Under the pieces are notes generated by a model. That model worked only from the letters and a program-made list of their open reading frames with translations, did not search any database and was not told the origin of the DNA. Below are positions 57,535-64,000 of a DNA stretch of 64,000 bases, piece after piece (positions within the stretch are counted from its first letter, which is position 1; every line of letters begins with the position of its first letter). Made by a program: the position numbers and the translations under genes. Source of the DNA: Apricaphanius iberus. Its lineage: Eukaryota > Chordata > Actinopteri > Cyprinodontiformes > Aphaniidae. The stretch covers positions 1,116,001 to 1,180,000 of the forward strand of contig JAPXFQ010002381.1 of NCBI GenBank assembly GCA_028564705.1, in the 5' to 3' direction.

Positions 57535-57871
57535 AAAAAAGGGAGAAATGTTCTGGAATAATTATTTCAAGCTTAGTTTTTTTTAGTAATTAGTTATTAT
57601 TTGTAAAATCAGTAAGGGAATATTGCAGAATGCTGGAGAGTCATGGACCTTTTACCTCCCCTTTAGTAGCTGGAGGACTCCCTTACCTTGCTTTGGCTGC
57701 AGACCTCTTCTATAACACACAAACGTACGGGCCACAGAGGCAGCAGACAGGAGAGACAGAGAGACGCTATGTTAGTTTGGGGGGATGTTTTCTCTGTACT
57801 GTTGAAATAAATACGTTAAAACTCCATCGGAGACTGAATCATCCTTATCTACATCTCTATGGAATTCTGCA
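57535..57871 (+). mobile_element. Probable 3' or solo LTR with polypurine tract
   Basis: A purine run AAAAAAGGGAGAAA (57535-57548) precedes TGTTCTGGAATAATTATTTC. The segment then has AATAAA at 57806-57811 and ends near TTCTGCA (57871), giving TG...CA boundaries and about 323 bp, as in a gypsy-like or retroviral LTR in plus orientation. No primer-binding site follows and no gag, pol or env is seen upstream. The family is unknown. Confidence 0.5.
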
Positions 57872-58097
57872 ATATCACTTCCTGGCTGGCAGACCACAAT
57901 ATGTGCACCTGAAGAACTGTGTGTCACAGTGGTCAGCAACACCGGAGCTCCACATGGGACAGTCCTCTCTCCTTTCCTCTTCACCCTCTACACCACTGAA
58001 TTCAGGTACTGCTGAGATACGTGCCATCTTCAAAAGTTTTCTGATGACTCTATTGGTTGAACATATCACAGAGGATGAACCAGGTGGTGGGCATTCA

Positions 58098-59229
58098 AGG
58101 AACTGCCCCTCAACTGGGTCAGATCTTACCTTAGTGAAAGAGGTTATTTTGTGAGGTTGGGGGATTACTCATCGAGTGCCTCCTCTCTCCCCTGCGGGGT
58201 CCCCCAGGGCTCTATTTTAGGACCTCTGCTTTTTAACCGTTATATTCTCCCTTTGGCAGCTATTTTTAGACGATAAGGCCTGTTTTATCACTTGTATGCT
58301 GACGACTGCCAATTTTATGTTTCTTTTAAACCACAAGAGTCAGTGCAATCTGCTGTGGATAGCCTAAACGACGTGAAGGGCTTTCTATCAATTTTTTACA
58401 TCTCAACTCATCCAAGTTGGAGGCGATTTTATTTGTTCCTCCCTCTTCCACTGCAGTTAGCCCTGTTGTGCCGCCCTGTTTTTCTAACTTATTGAAGCCG
58501 ACCATTACAAACCTTGGAGTTATTTTGGACCCTGAATTGCGGGTGGATGCCCACATCAGTCAGGTGGTTCGTTCCAGCTTTTTTCAGCTTCGCCGGCTGT
58601 GTAACATGAAGTCCATTCTGACTAAGCGCAAATTGCATACGGTGATCCACGCATTTGTAATCTCGCGTTTGGACTACGCAAACTCCCTCTTTTATGAATC
58701 TATCTCTGCTGCAGTGGCACGCCTTCAGCTGGTGCAGAATGCAGCCGCCCACCTCTTAACTAGCACTAGACGGAAGGAGCATATTACTCCGTCCTGGCCC
58801 GCCTGTACTGGCGCCCGGTGCGTTATCACATACAGTTTAAGATTTTATTTTTTGTTTTTAAATCACTTTACTTGTATGTGCCCACGTACTTCTCAGATGG
58901 TTAAGCCCTACATACCGGGTCAGAGAGTGTGCATTCTCGCTCTGTGCGCCTCATCTTTGGAACCAGCTTCCTCTGGCAGTGAGGATGGCCCCCTCTCTTT
59001 CTGTTTTTAAATCACGCCTGAAGGCTCATTTTTATTCTTTGGCTTTTAAATTGGCCTAGTCTGCTATGTCCCTGTTTTATTTTATTTTGTTATTTTATGG
59101 TATTCACTGTGCTATTTTAATATTTCTTTTGAGTGTTTGGTTGTATATGTTTTTAATACTGTACAGCACTTTGGTCAGCCTCGGCTTTGTAGAAATTTGC
59201 TTTATAAATAAATTGGTATGGTATGGTAT
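58098..59229 (+). pseudogene. L2/Maui-type LINE inserted in Rex1
   Basis: Begins in the reverse-transcriptase palm (NWVRSYLSERGYFV), then CGVPQGSILGPLLF, LYADDCQFYVSFKPQESVQS (active site YADD, about 58294), NLGVILDPELRVDAHISQV and SRLDYANSLF ... LQLVQNAAAHLL, in partly broken frames. The 3' UTR ends CAGCACTTTGGTCAGCCTCG ... TTTATAAATAAATTGG with a (TGGTA)n tail at 59213-59229. The tail type matches the fragment at 39.23-39.35 kb and differs from the AATTC-tailed L2 at 27.4 kb. Confidence 0.85.
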
Positions 59230-59817
59230 GATGAGCAAGAGTACATAACTTGGTGTGCAACAGTGTCACGTGGTGCAAGACGAACCCTCTTCACCTCAAT
59301 GTGGCAAAAAACAAAGAACTGGATGTTGACATGAGAAGGCCAAAAACACTGGGATAAATGTGGACTTACAGAAGATGAGGACTATAAATATCTTGGTCTT
59401 GTTATTGATAATAAAGTAGACTTCACCAAAAACACTGATGCCATCTACAGGAAGAGACAGCACTGTCTCTATCTTCTGTGGTGGCTGAGGTCTTTCAACT
59501 GTCCCCTTTTTATGCTATAGTGTGCTGGGGCAGCAGACCGAAGGTGGTTGACACCAACAGACTCAATACAATTTTCTTTAAGGCCAGTCATGTCATTGGA
59601 CAAGAGATAAACTCTCTGAAGGTGGTGTCTGAGAGGAGGATGCTGTCCAAGCTAAAAACCCGATTGAACTGTTCTTCCCACCGTCTCCTCAATATGCTGG
59701 ATAACCAGCGAAGCACGTTCCTCTCATTCCACCTGTTTTTCACACAGAACGACATAGAAAATCCTTCCTTCTTGTAGCTACCAGTTTTTACAACTCCACA
59801 TTTATCGGAATGTCTAA

Positions 59818-60939
59818 TGCCCCATTTCCACTAGGGCCAGTACGGTACACAATGGTACGGGTCAGTACGGCCTGGAACGGGTAGGTTGTGTTACCATTAC
59901 CATCTCAAAAGAAGAGTAGTGGGCGAGGACGTGAGCGGGTTTAGCTTAAAAGAAGCTCCAGCAAAATGCAGTCACAACAAAAGCTCCAGCAAAAAGCATC
60001 TCTCCTCTGTTGTTCAATTTAAATTATTGGAAAACTGAGATTTTTTTTAACCAGTCTATTACTTAGACTTCCATAGCTCAGAGAGATGTGAATCTAGCCA
60101 TCTTGTTTTATAATGATACTTGCAAAACAGCTTATTTTTAGCTGGGCATTAAATTCAAGTAAGCTCCAGGACAGGGTGATAGCAATAAAAGCAGTTTTTT
60201 GAAAATATTTTTTATCACTTGCAATTTCTTCTAACGAAAAAAAATCAGGTATGACACAAAAATAAATTGAGGAAATACTGCATTGAAAAATCTCAAATTA
60301 AAAGTACTGCTCTGCCATTAATAGTGTGTTTTTGGTTTTATTTATTGAAATACAAAACCTAAAACAGTTTGAAAATAAAATATAAATAATAAGTTTTAAT
60401 CTTTTTTTAGAAAAAGTATTTTTTCTGAAACCAGGAAGAATGTATGTGAACCTGAGCCTACTGTGCAAAAGATTTTAAGCACTGCAGTAGCAGGACATGA
60501 ACCTGGATATACTGAACAGGAGCCACCAACACCAACCTTTCAGCCAACATAATGAAATTCACGGATTCAATAGTATGTATACTAATAAGATCCTCACGTT
60601 GTTTAAAACGTAGATAATTTGCGACTCACACTGATTTCTTTTTAATTTTAGGCTGCTTGCAGTTAACTGCAGTGTGCTGCTTGTTTGAAACTTTAAACTA
60701 TAGTTTACTCTGAGACAAACAAACAACTCCACACCAATCATGCAGCCGCTGATTGGAGTGAGAGGGATATCATATTACCGAAACAATCAGTCCATAGGTG
60801 GGAGTTTCGGGTTGCTTCAGCAAGGTTAGAACCAAGCCAGAGGTAGTCCGATAAAAGGGGTCAGCTGGGGTCGGCAGGTAATGGAAACACGCCAAAGCGT
60901 CCCGTTCCGTACCGTACTGGCGCTAGTGGAAATGGGGCA
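59818..60939. mobile_element. Non-autonomous DNA transposon (hAT-like) with 31-bp TIRs, inserted in Rex1
   Basis: The left TIR starts TGCCCCATTTCCACTAG(G)GCC. The right TIR (60909-60939) is its reverse complement with one mismatch over 31 bp, continuing GTACGG inward. The 1.12-kb interior is AT-rich with no transposase motif. Rex1 sequence resumes on both sides, so the borders are firm to a few bases. A clean 8-bp target duplication as expected of hAT is not seen, so the superfamily is tentative. Confidence 0.8.
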
Positions 60940-61205
60940 CAAGACATAACTCTGTACCTCTGGTGATGTCTTGTTTTTTGTGATATTGATATTTATATTG
61001 ATACTATTTAATATTATATTTATATTGTTAGATTTATATTATATCATATTATATTTTATTTTACTTATACTATTCTAAATTTCTCTCCTAATTTTGATAT
61101 TTCACTTGATCACTGTCTCACTTTGTTTCCTGCTCACACTATATGTAATTTTTATAAAGAGCCATGCAATGCTTGAATTTTCCTTTGGTATTAATAAAGT
61201 ATATC

Positions 61206-64000
61206 TTTAATTTGTAATTTAAACTCTGCTAACTGTGGAAGGCAAGTGACACTAATTCCCAACATAAACTGGACACATAGATTGTATAAATAAAACATAT
61301 AAATCACATAGTCCATGGTCCAGAATCATGTTTTCATCGAATTAAAAAGTGTTCCTAATCCATTCCTCTTTCAATACACTACCCTTGAAATAGTATTATT
61401 TGGGTATCTTGTTTATAGCTGAATTATGTTTAAATTATAGTAAATATTTAATAATTCCAAGTCCATGTAGTTCTGCAATTGGTCTTACCTACAGATCAAA
61501 ATTGTCATCTTCCTTGTTTCCCTCTTTCTAAATGATGGTTTATTATGCACAAGAACATCACCACCATAATTCACCATAATCTATTCCAAAACTGCATTAT
61601 ACTTCTAGCTGTTTACACCTCTGCAAATATGGCAGAAAGTATTATGATGCATTCTGGGTAGTAAGTGATTTTTGTGTTCTTTAAACTATAAGATCAATTG
61701 CAAGACAATGAAAAACAAAAGGCATGCTGTGCAAAAGAATCAGCCTTTCATTTCAGCAACAGCACAAGACACCATGAAGTGATTGATTCGAAGAAGCAAA
61801 AACCCGACCACAATCGAAGACCACAGCTTGTATCACTTCAAACTTTCCCTAATTTTTTTTTGCTGCCGTGTGATATTTAGCCACATGAGGATTTAAACCA
61901 CAGAACATTAGATTTACACTGACAACTAGCCAACCAATCAGAGAACAACTATGTATAGCACATTTTATAAGACAGAGTTTGCGGTGCTGTTAGTGATTCC
62001 AGCTAATAAAAGACCATCAGGGGCCTTCCTGTTTTGTCTTCCCTTTGCTGTAAGAACTGACAATCATTCAAGGCCTGAAACATTCTTTTGTGTGTTTTCT
62101 TTACCTCACCGACAAAGGCAGCTACCTGCAATATTCTTCTCTTGGGACTACAGTGAGAACATAAACTATTACAAATAAAACTGAAGATTTTTATCACATG
62201 AAGTTTGGTTTTATGATTGTGGAAAACCGGCTCTAGAAAGCCATTAGTTTTCAAAGTGTTGAGGAATATAATGAGGCAAGCTTACAAACACTAAAAGAAT
62301 CGGCACACTGAACACATCTGAGACCACTTTTCAGAATTTTTCTGAGTTAAAACATTGCAAAGAGCTACAATGAACACAAACTAATAATTCATCATTAGAC
62401 TAATTCTAAATAAATGATTTATTTCTATTTGAAGGCTAAATAGAAAAAAAGAGTGCCTAAATGCCCTTCTAATTTTCTTCTACATGGCTGTATTTGTACA
62501 AATGGCAGCGTACTCTGATTAGATAGCATTAATGTTTTTCTTTGACTTTTAATATTTCCATGGGAACACATCAAGATCCAAAGATAGCCTCAGATATAAA
62601 AATCTCTATTTAATGTTGAGAAAAGCCTCTTAACAGCTTATTGCTGTTTGCCATCATCTGATTTAAAATGTTTGCACAATTCAAATTTGGCACTTAAACG
62701 TGATTCAAAATATTACAATTAGATAGCTCATAACCAAATTAAATCATGATGGATGTGTAATCAACCATTCATCCGTTGATTGCACTGCTCCAACTCTTTG
62801 CAGGAATGGTTTAAATGACAACACATTGAAATTAACTCATGTATATTTCAGTTGTGCTGTGGCTTCAGCAAAAAACAAATAAAAGACGATATTAACCAAA
62901 AACTGGTACAGTCATAACTTGACTAGATATTGTAATAGTAACAATGATAATGTATTTTGCACAATCAGCATAAAATGATTTCAATATAATTATGATGAGG
63001 TTTAATGAGTTAGAATAAACCCTGGTAGGAGAAGGCACAGCTGTAACCCAAACTAATGACAGCAGAGCAAGTTCACCCTCAACAAAAACTAACTCTAGGA
63101 TTTCAAAGACCAAAACGAATTAAATTCTTGTTCATATTTCATACATTTCTATCCAATAAAATGTACTTCAAGCATGCACTGGTTCAGGTTAATTCAGTAT
63201 AAGTATATTGATTATGTCACCCAGTAAAATGTGTATAATGGTGTCTGCATGTTTATTTTTCTCCTGTTCTCCTCTCACATTTGGTCATTTATAATGAAAT
63301 ATTTTCAATAAAGATGCTGCCACAGCATATTTTCTTTTTCTGGTTCTAAGACTGCAAAATGAGTCTGAAATACTGACTGGAAAGTGTTTCATTAAGAATA
63401 CATTTTCATTTCCTGCTGCTTTTAAAGGTGTTTAAGACTGAGATCCACGTTTGTTATAGATTAATATCCAGATTAAATTTAAGCATGTTGGCAGCCCAAA
63501 CCCAAATAAGTCCCACAACAGACAACTTCTGGGCTCGTATTTCACCTATGCTTACTTATTATATTTTCTCACATTCAAACTGGGATCGTTACTCTGATTA
63601 ACTTAGAATGGATGAACTGTAAAATGTAGCTTGTTATTTTATTCCATTCATACATAGAGCAGAAAATAATCTAAAGACAAATACTAACACACAGACAATA
63701 GTAATTTTATGTTATAAAAAACACACATTGCCTTCTGACACGTCAGAGTCCAGAAGCACATTAACATGTACCCACTTCCACAAATACATCAAAGTCTGAC
63801 CGCAAAGCAAAAAAATTAACAACAACATGAAAACTCACACTTTCATTCACACATCGGGTGAAAGGAAGGTCAAAACAAGTAGTTAAACAAAAAATACACC
63901 TAAGTATCTTCAGCTACTTTTTTCCCCCAAATTAAAACAAGATCATTGAAAAAATTGCTCATGAGATACATAAAGGACAAGTCCACAATATTTATGAACA
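61206..64000. other. Unassigned AT-rich stretch
   Basis: No exon, RNA gene or recognisable repeat. Open frames at 61698, 61951 and 62892 are short and motif-free. Confidence 0.35.

Larger units (their letters stand above)
57873..61205 (+). pseudogene. Rex1/Babar LINE, split by two later insertions
   Basis: Block 1 (57873-58097) encodes FLAGRPQYVHLKNCVS, then in a shifted frame NTGAPHGTVLSPFLFTLYTT and KFSDDS (active-site DD). Block 2 (59230-59817) continues with KTKELDV, EDYKYLGLVIDNKVDFTKNT, CWGSRPKVVDTNRL and VVSERRMLSKLK. Block 3 (60940-61205) is the 3' UTR ending CCTTTGGTATTAATAAAGTATATC, the Rex1-type tail. Between the blocks lie an L2 (58098-59229) and a TIR element (59818-60939). Several frameshifts and the missing 5' half make it inactive. 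Confidence 0.8.

Noticed and set aside
57630..58154. A 174-codon plus-strand open frame
   Set aside because: It joins LTR sequence, an out-of-frame part of Rex1 and the start of an L2. Only the short FLAGRPQYV stretch is coding-like, so the frame as a whole is accidental.

Overview
The window reads as intergenic or intronic DNA from a ray-finned (teleost) fish. The sequence is AT-rich and has no operon structure, rRNA gene, CRISPR array or recognisable host exon set. Almost every stretch I can interpret is a transposable element whose family is typical of teleosts: L2-clade LINEs with AATTC or TGGTA tails, a Rex1/Babar LINE, Tc1/mariner relics, a PIF/Harbinger relic, hAT-like and TTAA-flanked (Kolobok-like) DNA transposons, and tRNA-derived SINEs. 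I cannot name the species from the sequence alone.

Layout. 0-5 kb holds a foldback MITE with arms of about 85 bp (348-787), a LINE 3' end, and a decayed mariner-type transposase (about 3.5-4.6 kb). 5-6.1 kb is a 5'-truncated LINE reverse transcriptase with one in-frame stop. 7.07-7.46 kb is a complete SINE with a 12-bp target duplication. 8.36-9.2 kb holds Harbinger and possible hAT debris, and 12.5-13.4 kb two L2 relics. 13.8-14.5 kb has a 36-bp-arm hairpin and, on the minus strand, a broken THAP-domain exon. 18.12-19.81 kb is a TTAA-flanked transposon with a second, better preserved minus-strand THAP exon, a splice donor, YY1- and ETS-like promoter motifs and a nested SINE. 20.4-21.66 kb is a second TTAA element, and 51.13-52.0 kb is an inverted, internally deleted relative of it. 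24.9-27.2 kb holds a CAAGTC-rich element with a tRNA-like insert.

27.39-31.40 kb is a nearly complete L2 LINE on the minus strand with an uninterrupted 958-codon endonuclease/reverse-transcriptase frame, the only substantial intact coding sequence in the window. Then come another SINE (32.2 kb), a reverse-transcriptase relic (34.8-35.4 kb), a TIR element (35.47-36.43 kb), Tc1 derivatives (39.8, 50.1 and 54.9 kb), a LINE C-terminus (55.2 kb), and a nested stack at 57.5-61.2 kb (LTR, then Rex1 interrupted by L2 and by a hAT-like element). The last 2.8 kb shows nothing I can name.

The most unusual observation is a sequence matching the canonical histone mRNA 3' stem-loop, with ACC(C/A)A flank and a purine element at the right distance. 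It occurs in two diverged copies (21070-21106 and 35962-35998) inside two transposon-like units that share interior sequence but have different ends. Second are the two THAP exons tied to TTAA-type transposons. There is no evidence of a multi-gene functional pathway; the parts interact as nested and recombined mobile elements. Family names rest on motif recognition, not on database searches.
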